Under the pieces are notes generated by a model. It ran no database searches and was not told where the DNA came from. It saw only the letters and a list, made by a program, of their open reading frames with translations. A stretch of 64,000 nt of DNA from Paratinospora sagittata (lineage: Eukaryota; Streptophyta; Magnoliopsida; Ranunculales; Menispermaceae), in NCBI GenBank assembly GCA_035771175.1, contig CM069597.1, positions 46,451,212 through 46,515,211 of the forward strand, written 5' to 3'. Shown here piece after piece: positions 35,393 through 48,430 of this stretch (position 1 is its first letter; each line of letters opens with the position of its first letter). The position numbers and the translations under genes are program-made.

Positions 35393-35470
35393 AAATCTCT
35401 CTATAAACAAAAACCAAACTCTCTTATCCTACGCTCCGACACCAACTCAAGCTCTAAAGTAAAATAAAAA

Positions 35471-37505
35471 ATGGCCGAAACGCCTCAAAAACCGCTACAA
35501 TCCACTCCGAAACCGAGACGATACGCTCATCCGAACCCGAAACCCTCGCCTTGTTCCGTTCTCTCTTTCCCTCCGTCGCCTCAAACTCCATCTCTCCGCC
35601 GATCTTCTCGTCTCGTTTCTTCGGTTTCTAACGACGCCGAGATCCCAAAACCTGTTGTAGAATCAGCCACACCGGCTAGAAATGGCGGAAGATCGTGGAA
35701 GAGAGCCGCGAGGGCTTTGGATCGAGCTCCATTTCGTCCGGTCTTGCCGGACGTATCAGATTCGAAGAAGAGGAAGACGCGTACCACCGGAAAGACGGTC
35801 GAGACAAGAGCTAGCGCCGCGAGAAGCGGGAGAGAGAAGAGATGGAGGACGAGCGATCATTCGACGAGGAGGCGTGTGTATTACAAGAAGGTTGTGTATG
35901 ATGGAGGAGAATTTGAGGTAGGAGACAATGTTTATGTGAAGAGGAGGGAGGACGCGAGCTCCGACGATGAAGATCTGGAGGTGGAAGAGTGCCGGATCTG
36001 CTTCAAGTCGGGGCGAGCTTTGATGCTCGAGTGCGATGATTGTTTGGGAGGATTTCATCTCAAATGCCTAAAGCCGCCGCTGAAAGAAGTTCCGGAAGGA
36101 GATTGGATCTGCGAGTTTTGCGAGGGCCGAAAAATTGGGAAGATTGTGGAGATGTCAGTGCCTCCGAAGGGGCAAAAAGGGAGAAGAACGGTGAGGGAGA
36201 AGCTGTTGTCGAGTGATCTATGGGCTGCTCGAATCGAAAGGTATAATTCTTTTCTACAATGGTTGTGTAATGTTTGTGTTTTTTTTTTTAATGAAGTGAC
36301 AATGCTAAGGTAATGAAGTTCTGGTTTGTGCAGTTTATGGAAAGAACCAAATGGTAGCTATTGGTTTAGGGGACGATGGTATATAATTCCGGAAGAGACT
36401 GAAGCTGGGAGGCAGCCGCATAATCTGCGTAGGGAGCTTTATCGCACTAATGATTTTGCGGACATTGAGGTATCAATTTTGGTTCATTTAGAAGTTAATT
36501 TCTAGAAATCTGATCAATATATTCTTTAGGACTTGTCTTGGAACTTTGTGGTGTAATGTTTTGTTGTTGAAATACATTAAACTGGGAACGAACAAAGACA
36601 TAACAGTGAAATTTCAGAGCTTTGGTATTATAGTATCACTTTAGGTAATGAATACACACTATTGTTTGCATACCATTACCGCTTTTGTAAGTATCCTAAG
36701 CAAAGCATTTTTCGTGTTTGAAGATTATATCCATGAATAAGCATCCAACTAGTATCCTCACCCAATTTTTTTTTTTTTTTCCGAGTTTGAAGCATTTATC
36801 CATGTGATATCTTGTATTTTCTGTGGCTCTTAAGAAAGTCATAGAAACCTGATGAAAGGCAACAAGTACGAAAAGTCTAATGAGCGTTGCTATCTATGTC
36901 AGAACTTGGAACAAATTATATTTTGCTGATGTTTGCTAAGATAGATTTGCCTAAACTCGATCAAATGTTGAAGGACGAGTTGGAGGATAGTTCTTTATTG
37001 GATAACTAGGCTCATAGAAACATATTATGCAAAGTTAGTGTGTAAAAATAAATGAAGTGATTCAGTTGCTCCTTAAACTTGCATATATCAGATGTTTGGT
37101 TGTTCTTGCAACACGCACAGCATCCAGGGAAAAATTATACAGTCCATGGAAAACTTACCAAAAATGGAGAAAAATTTGTCCAAATGTAGAAACCATTGGG
37201 TGTGAGACCGGCCCTTGGAAGTTGGAACAATGCTCGGTAAGATCTCTTTACTTATGGTTTTGCATCCCAACTCTTAGAGATTTGTGTTGAATTTTTCATG
37301 GGAGTAACAGTGCATAAAATACAAGAAGTGCACCTGTCAAAATTTTCCATATTTCCATGTTCTACAACTAGGAACATAAACTGAATTGCCAAAGCTTTTA
37401 AAATAATTTATTCCAGTGAGTGGTCATATCCATGTTTTCATCGTTACTAGTGTCAGTCCTATTTGTTTCTTTGCTATGTTGAGCTTTAGGAGTATTTGCA
37501 AAATG

Positions 37506-37546
<41 letters not shown>

Positions 37547-40500
37547 GTTCTTGTTTGGATTTCATTTTTTTTTTCCATGATAGTTTCTTATTTTAAGGTT
37601 ATACATTGTGAATTTACACCCTTAACACCTTTCTTTATGTGTTGTTGTCAGATGGAATCCATTATCAGGCATTGTTTTGTTAAGAACCCTAAAGAGTTTT
37701 CCAAAGCCAACAATGAGGGAGATGATATCTTTCTCTGTGAGTATGAATATGATGTCCATTGGCATAGTTTCAAGCGCCTCGCAGAGATTGCTAATAGAGA
37801 AGAGGTATGCTTTTTAGCAAGTACAAATGTTACTTTATGTAGGAATTAGGACATATGCAATTAACATAGAGAGGCCCATTCTAGGAATTATACATTGAGG
37901 TTCAATTTTTATGAGCATTTATCTCAATTGCCAGGATGCTGGGGAAGCTGATGATGACGAAGAGTGGGATTCTGGGAAGGATTCTGAATATGACTCAGAA
38001 GAGGACTTCAATTATGAAGACAGGAGTCTGAAGGGATCATCTATCAGGGGATTCCCCCAACATGTGGCTGCGGTGTGCTCACTTTTCAACTGGCTTTATA
38101 TTATAAACAATTCTAACTTATGGTCATTCGAAGGCTAGTGCTTATCATCTAAGTTTTGCATGCAGAACTCTAGGAAGGGGCAGATCTTTGGCCTTCAAAA
38201 AATAGGGATAAAGAAAATTCCTGAGCACGTGAGATGCCACAAGCAAACTGACCTTGAAAGAGCTAAAGCAACACTGTTATTAGCAACTTTACCCAAATCA
38301 TTGCCTTGCAGGACTAAGTATGTGCCATTCTGTCTGATTTATAGTCTTCTATACTTGTGCATTAAGATCTAATGAATGAAATTCACTTGTATTCCAGAGA
38401 AATGGAGGATATAACCGCCTTCATCAAAGGTGCCATATGTGACGATCATTGTCTAGGACGCTGCTTGTACATTCATGGAGTTCCTGGAACTGGAAAGGCA
38501 AGTCTTGACATCTCTTGTTGTCTGTTTATGTATGAGTTTCTGAAGTGGTTGATGGTTTCTAATTTGCTTTTATTTGACTTCTTACAACCTAATGTGGTGA
38601 TAGCTGGGGTGTAGTACCTAAGCAGAATCGATGGGTATTTACTTATTCACAATATCTTTGCTTCAAACTGCAGACTATGAGTGTACTTTCAGTGATGAGG
38701 AATCTAAGGTCTGAGGTTGATGCAGGAAATATAAAACCGTGTTGTTTTGTTGAGATTAATGGTCTAAAATTGGCTTCTCCAGAGAGTATTTACAAGGTAA
38801 AGGAACTTGTAAATACTATTTTCTTTTGGCATGGTTATCTACTTATCTATTGTCTTCTTGTACAATCTAAATAGGAGTTTCTTGTAGGTTATATATGAAG
38901 CACTAACTGGACACAGGGTTAGCTGGAAAAAGGCTCTTCACTTGCTGAATGAAAGGTTTTCAGATGATAGTAAAGTTAGGAAAGAGAATAATAAGCCGTG
39001 TGTTTTACTGATTGACGAGCTTGATCTTCTTTTGACCAGGAATCAATCGGTAATCTCCTAGTTATGTTGCATTATTTTTACCATTAGTTGCTTAGCTGTT
39101 TCTGTTCACCGATAATTCAAAAATCTTGATGCAGTCCTGTATTGTAGGTTCTATATAACATTCTTGATTGGCCTACCAAGCCGCATTCCAAATTGATCAT
39201 AATAGGTAATGCATTATGCTTAAATTCTCTTAACAAATGTATCTTCTATCATGCTACCTAAATCATGTTGTTTACTTTATTGTAAATTGATATTCAGGGA
39301 TAGCAAATACTATGGACCTCCCTGAGAAGTTGCTTCCTCGTATTTCAAGCCGCATGGGAATTCAAAGGCTCTGTTTTGGCCCTTACAATTATCAACAGCT
39401 GCAAGAAATTATAACAAGTCGTCTTAAAGGGATTGAAGCTTTTGAAAAGCAAGCTATAGAATTTGCTTCAAGAAAGGTGAATGCTAGTTGTATTTTCTTT
39501 ATCATATACTAATATATTAATTTCCATTATGTCTTATACGTCGAAATGGAAACATACAAGATCTTTAAGTATGCATCTTTGATTTCCATCAATTCCATAT
39601 TCACATTCACTGCATTGCACTTTAGGTGGCAGCAATTTCAGGAGATGCTCGTCGTGCCCTAGAAATATGCAGGCGTGCAGCAGAACTTGCTGATTATCGG
39701 CTTCAAAAATCACTATCTCCTGATTCTGCATCCACAGGTATGGTAGGCTACTAGGCGTTAGTAAATTTAAATTATCTTGGCTAGATGGCATCCAATACAT
39801 CTTATCAGCACATATATTTATCAACCTGCTGCTATGTTCAGTTTTCTTGGCTGCCTTGTGCTGAACCAAGGTGCTATGTCCAATGCTACTTGGAATGAAC
39901 TTTGTTAATTGTCAAATTTGCATAGGGATATGTGTGTGTAGCATATTCTATTTAGCCGAATATGGAGATGACATGTGCATGCTGCCCACCACTCGGTTGA
40001 TATGTATTAACTATCAAGTTTAAAAAGATATTTTTTTCTTTCAATAAGTGATTGTCACCATTTTTAACAGAAAAATTGTGTAGGTTCTTGCCGGTCTAAG
40101 TAATCTAAAAATAAATATAAGATGAACATTTTGCTGAATCGTTATGTTTGCTTCATATTCCAGGAAAGTCCGCTGTTGGCATGGGTGAGGTGGAAGCAGC
40201 CATACAGGAAATGTTTCAGGCACCCCATATTCAAGTGAGTTAGTTTAATGATGCTACTATATTAGTGATAAATGGTTGCTTTCTTTGGAATATCTAGGAA
40301 GAAAGAAAAATGTATGTAAATTCTTACATGAAAAATTATTTGAAATTACTGTTATCCTTAAGGTAACTTTGATTCAAAGAAATATGATATTGGAGGGTTC
40401 CCTGGAGTGAAATTGGAACAAAGATAAGGGTATTGCCTGCTTGATAAGGCGTTAAATTTCCAATGCTTTAAGCTTCAGAAGGCTTTTGTTCTGTTCTGCA

Positions 40501-43039
40501 GGGTGATTAAAGAAATGCCATTAGCTCAACGTCCATGATGAGCAATCTTGAGCTTGTCCTTGTATCAGTAGATGAATTTCTTATAGGCCTCTGATTTAAT
40601 AATCTGTTCCCCATTTGTCTTCAGTTATGTTAAAGAGGGAATCAAATGGGACTTCTTTCTCACAGCATGATATGACCTTTTGATTTTACCTTCTCCACTC
40701 TCCACATTTCTGTTTCTGCATTTTGGATTTTCTTCCATGGAGCTCATCTTGCCTCTAATGATGATATCATCTCTGATTCAGCTATATGCATCTTATTTCT
40801 GCATTCAGTCCTATCTCTTCCCACTTCGTGAATCCACTGAACCCAAAAGCTATATCTTATTGGTGGAGGCCCAGCAATGTATCAGGCTATCTTCAACACT
40901 CCTCATAGGTAGCCCCATCCTACATGTGGAGAGATTGAAGGGAGATAGAAGAAGAGACAGATATCAATCATGCAAATGGGAATAAATGCAAATGCAAACA
41001 AGAAGACTTAAACCCAAGAGTCCAAGACCTCTTACAAAATCAATGCTCTAATTCCATGTTAGAAACCATTGAACCCAAAAGCTACTGCTAATAGGTAGGT
41101 GGAGGCCCAACAATGCATATCAAGCTGTCATTAACATTCACATTCTCTTTGGTCTTCTTGAGCCTTTTGCCTGTGTCCTTTTAACCTGGATTAGGATCAT
41201 ATTTCTTTTCAAGTTATTAAAGAGTGTTAGAAGCTTAGTTCCACAAAAGGTGAAAAAGTTGACCAAGAACGCTACCTTTGCAAAATTGATCCAGTTTGTG
41301 CATTGATGCAAGCCTAAGTCTACTGTAAGGAAGATGAGGAAAATGCAGAAAGGTCTGAAACTACAAGATGTTATGGCTGTTGGCATTACTTTTGTATATA
41401 TATAAATTGATACTGAAACCCACATGATTTAAGCGTTTCATGATATATTTTGTTTATTTCATGGAAGATAATGGCAATTTAACCCCTGGATTGCGAGGGT
41501 CCATATTCATTTGTTTGACTTTGAGTTTGCATTCTTTTAATTTTCTCTTGCAGGTTATGAAAAATTGCTCAAGGCTAAGTAAGATCTTCCTAGTTGCTAT
41601 GGTGCATGAACTCTACAAAACTGGAATGGGTGAAACCAACTTTGAGAAGGTTAATCTCAGCATCCCTGTGATCACTTTTCTTTGCTTTATTTGTTGCTTC
41701 TTAGTCTGGTGACTTAGATCATTGAGATTATTGTCTTTATAAGAAAATCAATTAAGGGAAATAAGAAAAGAATTGATATAGGGCAGTACGTGCTACTTGC
41801 TTTTGTAAAATTTAGCAATTTTCCCACTGTACAGATGATCTCGAAGAAATTGTAAAACCCAAGATACAATGCCCAAATCTTTCAGTGGTCAGCTCACTAG
41901 ATATTTTAGGTATTCTATATATGCTGCGAAGCTCATAAAATGAAGAAATCTTGTGCATTGTTTGAATGTGTAGGAAGTGAATAGAGAAAGACATGTCTTT
42001 CCATATACTATCCACAAACTTCTACTATCCGCCAGGCAGGACACAGTTCATCAAAGTAGAATACAGTTTAAAATGAACCTAGCATTCATAGCCACACCAT
42101 GGAAAATAAAGTTTCAAGCTCATAAGAGTGGTTAAGTCACAAACTTTTTTGAATAACCTCTTTCATTGGCATAATTGCTTGATGTAACTTTGTGATAAAG
42201 AGAACTGCATAGTTGTTTAGGTGTTTGGAACTCTAATGAAATTCATCTTTATATTTTTCTGAATCCAGTTGGCAGTTGCAGTTTTGCGTCTTTGTGCAAG
42301 CAACGGAGAATCATCTCCTGGATGGGATACACTCTTAAAAGTGGGGTAAGTCATGTTGAACTTATGGTTGTTTGCCAATTAAGCATCTGGGCATTGGAGT
42401 TCAATAATATATGTTAACTAGAAAGATTAGAATTCTCAAGTTCACTTGTACTTTCTGCAGCTGTAAGCTTGGTGAATGCAGAATCATTCTATGTGAATCA
42501 GGAGCAAAACATAAGCTGCAGAAGTTACAGCTCAATTTTCCAAGGTTAGTTCTCTTCAATTTAAATACCCATAATAACTTTGAAATCATACACTTTGTTC
42601 AAGGACTTTAAAACACCATTTTATGGAGAAATTCTAAGGCTTCATTTGATTGTGATAATACAATAAAAAATAACAAAATTCAGCGAAACAATTTTTAATC
42701 GTTTTTAAACAGGTTGTTTTCTTAGTAAAATCTTAAAAGTTCTTGCGAATGAATTCTTCATGATTTTAGATTTTTGAATACAAAAACTGTATCCAAGTTC
42801 TAAGTCTCTGGTTGACTAGGCAGCTTGCAAGCCATATTCAACTAACTTTATTATCTATTTGCAGAAACTATTTAGAATTTATTTCAGTTTCAATAAGCCA
42901 AACTATGATTCTATGCATTTTATTCAGAACCTTTTCAGCAACTTGACTTGTTCTCTTTATGTTATGATATGGCAGTGACGACGTGGCATTTGCACTGAAG
43001 GATGGCCTGGAGGTACCTTGGCTGGCAAAGTACCTATGA
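35471..43039 (+). CDS. ORC1: Origin recognition complex subunit 1
   Basis: Sixteen coding exons: 35471-36240, 36334-36469, 37652-37804, 37935-38072, 38166-38317, 38398-38497, 38674-38796, 38888-39049, 39148-39205, 39298-39476, 39626-39737, 40164-40234, 41554-41649, 42269-42345, 42461-42544 and 42976-43039. Phases agree throughout, giving 824 residues, close to plant ORC1. Residues 1-135 are basic and Pro/Ser-rich. A PHD finger (174-219, CRICFKSG to CEFCEG), which in plant ORC1 reads histone H3 tails, sits in a BAH region. The AAA+ core has Walker A HGVPGTGKT (about 475-484), Walker B LLIDELDLL (about 562-570), sensor 1 IGIANTMDLPEKLLPR and RISSR. The C-terminus is a winged helix ending VPWLAKYL. 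ORC1 binds origins and loads MCM. The intron at 38498 has a GC donor. Intron 12 (40235-41553) is 1.3 kb with short repeats. Confidence 0.96.
37516..37542. repeat. (CT)n microsatellite in an ORC1 intron
   Basis: A run of TC dinucleotides lies about 110 bases before the acceptor at 37651. Confidence 0.85.
38498..38673 (+). other. ORC1: GC-AG intron in ORC1
   Basis: The exon ends GGAACTGGAAAG and the intron starts GCAAGT, ending CTGCAG. Using GC keeps the Walker A motif GTGKT and the phase exact. No nearby GT donor would do so. Confidence 0.8.
40830..41135. repeat. Paired direct repeats in an ORC1 intron
   Basis: Blocks at about 40832-40900 and 41067-41135 share TGAACCCAAAAGCTA, GGTGGAGGCCCARCAATG, and a CAGGCT/CAAGCTGTC-like tail. 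The spacing is about 235 bases. It is probably an old inserted repeat. Confidence 0.55.
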
Positions 43040-43864
43040 TTGAAGATTTAGATAGAAAGAAAGAAAGAAAACAAATTCATTATGAAAGAAGCAAAGCATT
43101 CATTGTACAATATTAAACATCATTATTTCCTTCATTTCATTCATACCTTCCCTTATTCAAAATCCTATTTTTGATTTTTTATGAACTGAATTACCTGATT
43201 TTGTTCCTTTAGAACTTGTTATTGACTTCAAAACTCGAAATTTTTATTCATGAGGCAAATGGGACTTTGATACTCCAAGGCCCCCTTTTCAATTTTTTTC
43301 TCATCTATCCATTTCAAATAGACAGATTCAAGATATAGGGTGCTTTGGTCTGACAGGCTCGATGGGTCATTCGCAAAGGGACAAAATATAAAGATTGCCT
43401 TTTTCTTAATAATAAGGGCCTGTTCAAACTTGTTTTTCTTTGAATTCTAAAAGAAAATTCTCAAACTACTCCCAAATAACCTTCTTGGCGTATGTAGTGG
43501 GAAGTGACGAAATACAACATAAAAGTTAGATGAAAACAAATTTGCAATTCATAATACATGCACGTAATAGATTTCTCAGACAAAGTTCACAGCTGGACTG
43601 TATCATATCTTTGGACTTTCAGGACCACAAAATGGGTGTAAAAATGGTTAGATTTCTCAACATCTTGGGCTGTTAAGAACATTTCCAAAGTTAGCCTGAA
43701 GCAGTTATTAGGTGCCTTACTATATTAAATGACAGTGTTACTTAGTATGCATCATTTCTTTCTCCCCCACAAAGCAATTATCAAAAGAATAAATAACCTC
43801 AATTTGGTTATAGAAAATCTGAACTTTGAAAGGAAGTCTTTACATGACAAAGAAAACAAAATTA
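43040..43864. other. Convergent 3' intergenic region between ORC1 and the tRNA synthetase
   Basis: It holds both 3' flanks and no gene. A GGGCCTGTTCAAACTTG block near 43427 recalls the start of the small repeats seen at 10640 and 61221. Confidence 0.5.
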
Positions 43865-46800
43865 TCACCGGAGAACAACACTCAACTTACTCTGCACCTC
43901 TTCTCGTACTTTCCACTGCAAAAGAGAAGCACCGACGACATCAAACATTATTCGTTACCACATTACATTATACATATATATGACATACTAACGCTCTATG
44001 TAAAGCTCATTGTATTTTCACCTGCAACTCATTTATCTCGTCGTCTGTAAGTGAACGTTCCATGGAACGATATGCAATTCTATAGCAGTGACTTGTCATT
44101 CCTTTCTCGTTGGTAAAACTATCAATCAATTTAACCTGTCGAAGAAAATGATGTATCATTATTAAGGTAGGATTCCATAGAAGAACAAGCATAAAATTGT
44201 TCCTTCTCACCACCCTTTCTTTAGTTTTGATTAGTATAGGTTCACTTCACATGTATGCTCATTTTAAATATGTGGGTATCAGTTATGTATTTGATATGGA
44301 TGATAAAAATACAAACAGCTGAAGCAGTTTGGGACCTTCAGAATTTAAGGAACTCGACGTTTTGAAAAAAAAAAAAAAAGACACCATTCCCAAATTTTAT
44401 CAGCCAAACAGATCAATAAGCATACCTCTTCCACAAGATCCCCGGCAATCCCTCGAACAACTTCACATAAATTGTTCTCGGTGAATGCATCACTAATCCA
44501 GAAACTCATGTCTTTGTAACAAGGAGGAAACTGCAAATGAAAGCATCTATATTCAGAGATGCAGTGCATCTGAGCAAACATATATTTAGAAATTTAACAT
44601 GGTACTATAGCTTCTAATGCTATTCGTTGAAATTTATCAACATATGGAAGAATCAACAGTCGCTAACAAATTAGAACAATCAAAATAAAAAAGTGAAAAT
44701 TTTATGTCCATCAACATGTCAAACTTGATGTCAATGCCGAACTTGGAAACAATGCTCGGAATCTCCTAAACCTAGAAATGTATTTGTAAATGTTAACAGA
44801 GTAGCCTGTGTTCAAAACCCATGTTCAGTTAATTCCATGAACTGAGTTAGGACGTTCTTATATATGTTTATCATGATGATAAATAATATAAGGGCAATAA
44901 TGAACTTCCTCCTAGCCCCCAAGAACAAGTGGAGGGCATGTTCCATACCTTAGAAAATGGCTTAAACTTGACCCCAAGCTTTCCTGAAGAAAACTGCATG
45001 AGAGAGGTAGCAAATCAGGCGCTTTTGAAAATGCCCAAGGCCTTTTAGGATTATGTATTTTGTTTTTTCCTTTGGGAGTCATAAAAATAAACAAATTGAA
45101 AGAACATGGGTGTTCTTGGAAAGTTTTAAGGAATACTTGAGAGGTAAAGCGCTCATCATTAGACCAAAAAAGCCGAATATCGGGTATGTCAAATAAAACC
45201 ATCGCAAGCCGCTCCAATCCTAGTCCAAAAGCCCATGCAACATTGTTCAGTCTACCATTTCGCTTCAATATCTCCTGCTCTGTCACTCCACAACCCAAAA
45301 CCTCCAACCATTGCTCCTGAAACAGTGTTTCAATGGAACATGTATTAAGTTTTTTAAAAAAATGATTTTCGATGGAACAATTTCCATATAAATCTGTCAA
45401 GGCATCAAATTAGGTCTTCAAACAATTACTTCTGTTTCATATCAGTTGATTCCATAAGAAACTATATTTAGATGACAAATCTAAAGAAAAATCACAAAAA
45501 ATATCAAAAAACTGGAACAACAATTCAACTTCCTTTGGCTCTAGAAAGGATAAACTAAACGCAAGGTTTGGATACATAAAATAAAGGCAATGTCTAATCT
45601 TTATTTCTGTGATTATTACAATCAATAGCCTCATGCATTTTTTTAATGCTATTACTAACGATGATTCATAAAATTGTTTGCGTATCATTTCCATAATAAA
45701 TATATTCAATATATTACTCATATAGAGATCCATAAATGAATTCAGCAACATACCTTAAAATATATTTCAAGTTCAAATGATGGATCAGTGAATGGGAAGT
45801 ATGTATCAACCCATCGCATTTCGACAGCACCTGTGAATTTCACCAAAGTTTGCATGGTGATGCTTCAGAAAACAATGCAACTTACAATTACTGCTATTAG
45901 ATAGAGTTTTAATCAAACAAAATACATAATCTGCATTTACCAAATATGTGGCGTGCCAAACCCTCCAGACATTTCTTCAGGTCCATGGCTACATAAGATG
46001 TGCCATCCATGCCAGATTTCTCCCACTCATCAACAGAGAAAACACGAAACCCTTCCATCTGCAATTTTGGGATTCTAGAAACAAATTAGAACTGAGAAAA
46101 ACCAATAAAGTGGAGAATATATTGAAGGGAAAACTATAATTAATAGTGGACATGAAGAAACCTGATGAAAAACAGGGTAGTGAGTTGAGTCAATAGAATC
46201 TCGACGATAAACATCTCCAGCTACAAGGAAATGAGTGTGCCCCCTCCTCAACAGCTCTGCCTGATGGGCACTTGTATGGCACCTCAGGACAGTTTGAGCA
46301 TCAATATAGTATGTGTCGTTGTAACTCCTGCTCACATGATCAGCAGGTACCAAAACATCATCAAAGTTCTGCAAGAAGCAGAACTCTAATAAAAAGATTG
46401 AAGACAATGCACCAGATTATGTACTGAAGTTGCATCAAAGAAAGCACATAACAGAAAAAGCTTCCCTAATTCTATAAAACAAATTCACAAGAAAATAAGC
46501 CAGAAAATTTATCTTTTAACATGAAAGAGAAAATGCCAAAGTACAAAAAAAAATCATTAATTTGTAAATCATACTGAAGCTCACTGCTCTATGCCTAAGA
46601 AAAAGACGCTTCAGAGAAAGAGTAAAGCATTTGCTTGCTGGGATATGATGTTTTTTCTTCTTTTTTTTTGTCCAAATGGATGTGGCTTGATGATCAATTG
46701 ATTTCCTTGAGTAGTGATGATTGCACACGTAAAGTCATGCCACATTCAAGATTTAAGAATCATTGAAACAATTGCCATACAATTGTGAATATTCTGAATT

Positions 46801-47655
46801 AAGTTTTAGTTAAACTCGTAGAAACAACCTTTTGTGATGCAAAGTAAGGTTGTGTACAATAGACTTTTATATCACAGTACTAGTTTGCTTTGTGCACCGG
46901 GCTGCCCATATATTACAGTACAATTTTCTTTTCTTTCAATTATTTCAACTACAAATTCTGAAACAATCGAAAGAAAAGCAAATAAGGAACAAGCATTTAA
47001 AAAAAGAACAAGAAAGAAAAGAAAAGAAACAAAACTAATATCAAACAAAATACTTGGTAAATGTTCCTAGAAAACTCATGCTCTACCTCTTTAACAGAGA
47101 CAACTGGGCAGAGATCTTCAAATTTAAGAAACTTGGTCAAGTAGTTCATGTCAAAATAGTCATATATCGCATTCTTCAAGATCCCAATTGGGTGTTGATC
47201 CCTCCGATGAAGTTGCAGGCCAAGCTTTGAAAATAAGGTATCCGGAACATTGTTTGTAGGATCATCCCTCACTACATCTACACCAGTCCAATATGCAAGT
47301 CACGCCATATTATAAATTAGAACCACCAAAAATATCATATCTATCAAACAAAGCCAAAAACCAAGATGAATTTCTAATATTCGGGCATCCTCTCACCATC
47401 CTTATCAATCTTGACTCCACCAATCTCTAATGCGGAAACAACTGCCTGTCTTGATTTTTGATTTAGTTTCTTTGTTTGAAGAGTAGAAGATGAAGAAGAA
47501 GAAGGAAATGGTGTGGAAACAGTGAATCCTCTAAGGCCGTGTTTCTGAAAGAAAACTGAGGATATGCAAAGAGCGGAGTGACTAAAAATTCCCGATGTGC
47601 TAATTCCCGGATAATGCAAGAAGTATATCGTGCTCGAATGGATGAGCATTTTCAT
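43865..47655 (-). CDS. Phenylalanyl-tRNA synthetase, organellar (chloroplast/mitochondrial)
   Basis: Exons read down from 47655: 47655-47397, 47277-47087, 46368-46162, 46058-45941, 45830-45754, 45316-45137, 44993-44949, 44530-44426, 44135-44022 and 43915-43865. Phases agree, giving 448 residues. The start is the first ATG in frame; translation upstream of it lacks an ATG before a stop. Residues 1 to about 60 are Ser-rich with few acids, as in a transit peptide. The class II core follows: [87 protein letters not shown]. The C-terminal FDX-ACB (anticodon-binding) domain is [10 protein letters not shown] to [11 protein letters not shown]. This monomeric enzyme charges organellar tRNA-Phe with phenylalanine. 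Its start region lies in a 120-bp tandem duplication. Confidence 0.95.
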
Positions 47656-47880
47656 CTCAGAAAAATCTAGTTCAACAAAACACCCAAATTGGTATATAAG
47701 TAACACAATTTAAAGAATAAAGCGAATAACCCAACAACATTAACTTCAACAAGCACATTGGATGAGCATTTTCATCTTAGAAAAATCTAGTTCAGCAAAA
47801 CACCCAAATTGCTATATAAGTAGCACATTTTAAAGAGTAAAGAGAATAGCCCAACAACATTAACTTCAACAAGCACATTG
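47641..47880. repeat. Perfectly spaced 120-bp tandem duplication over the PheRS start
   Basis: Bases 47641-47760 and 47761-47880 align without gaps, with about eight substitutions (roughly 93% identical). Copy 1 holds the coding start. Copy 2 lies in the leader or promoter and repeats the same ATG-AAA-ATG-CTC-ATC. Confidence 0.95.
47746..47775 (-). other. Upstream ORF made by the duplication
   Basis: On the minus strand ATG 47775 reads MKMLIQCAC then TGA. It copies the first five codons of the real start, then crosses the duplication joint. If the transcript starts further up, this could dampen translation of the synthetase. Confidence 0.45.
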
Positions 47881-48430
47881 CAGGGGCAGTAAAAACAAGC
47901 AACAACAAAAGGGCACACGCAAATTAGCACTGCAATAATTTTAATAAAATTCTTGCACTTAATTCCATTCATTCAAACCCAAATTACCAATAAAAGAGTA
48001 TAAAAAGCTACCCAAAAAAAAAAAAAAAACATAAATAAAAGCCTAAATCTTTATGAAGAAATTTACTTCCTCGTGAAACTTCACAGAAACTACTATAGAA
48101 TTCTACTATGGTCGTCAAATATCAAATCTTGAGACTTAATTCATTGAAGAAACTAGTGAATAACTGCGAATTTGTAGTCAAAATCCAAACTTGAGCTTCA
48201 TAAAAGCCCTAGAAACAGCTGAATGCTACAAAAACCCTTGATACCCTTAAAAAAACAAATACAACACTTGTTAAACCCTATCGTTTCTAGTTAACATATG
48301 TGTAAAGCAATTGAGACTGAAAAGAAGAAGAAGAGAGGGTATGTTGAAGATTGAAGTTCGAACTGTAAAGAAATTAAAGTTAAAGACCGAACTTACTGAA
48401 TCTGTTGGCTTCGATGGAACAATGCGCAGA

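Noticed and set aside
47656..47706. PheRS start 17 codons further upstream
   Set aside because: The codon at 47704-47706 on the minus strand is GTG, not ATG, and a stop lies just above it. The first ATG in frame is 47655.
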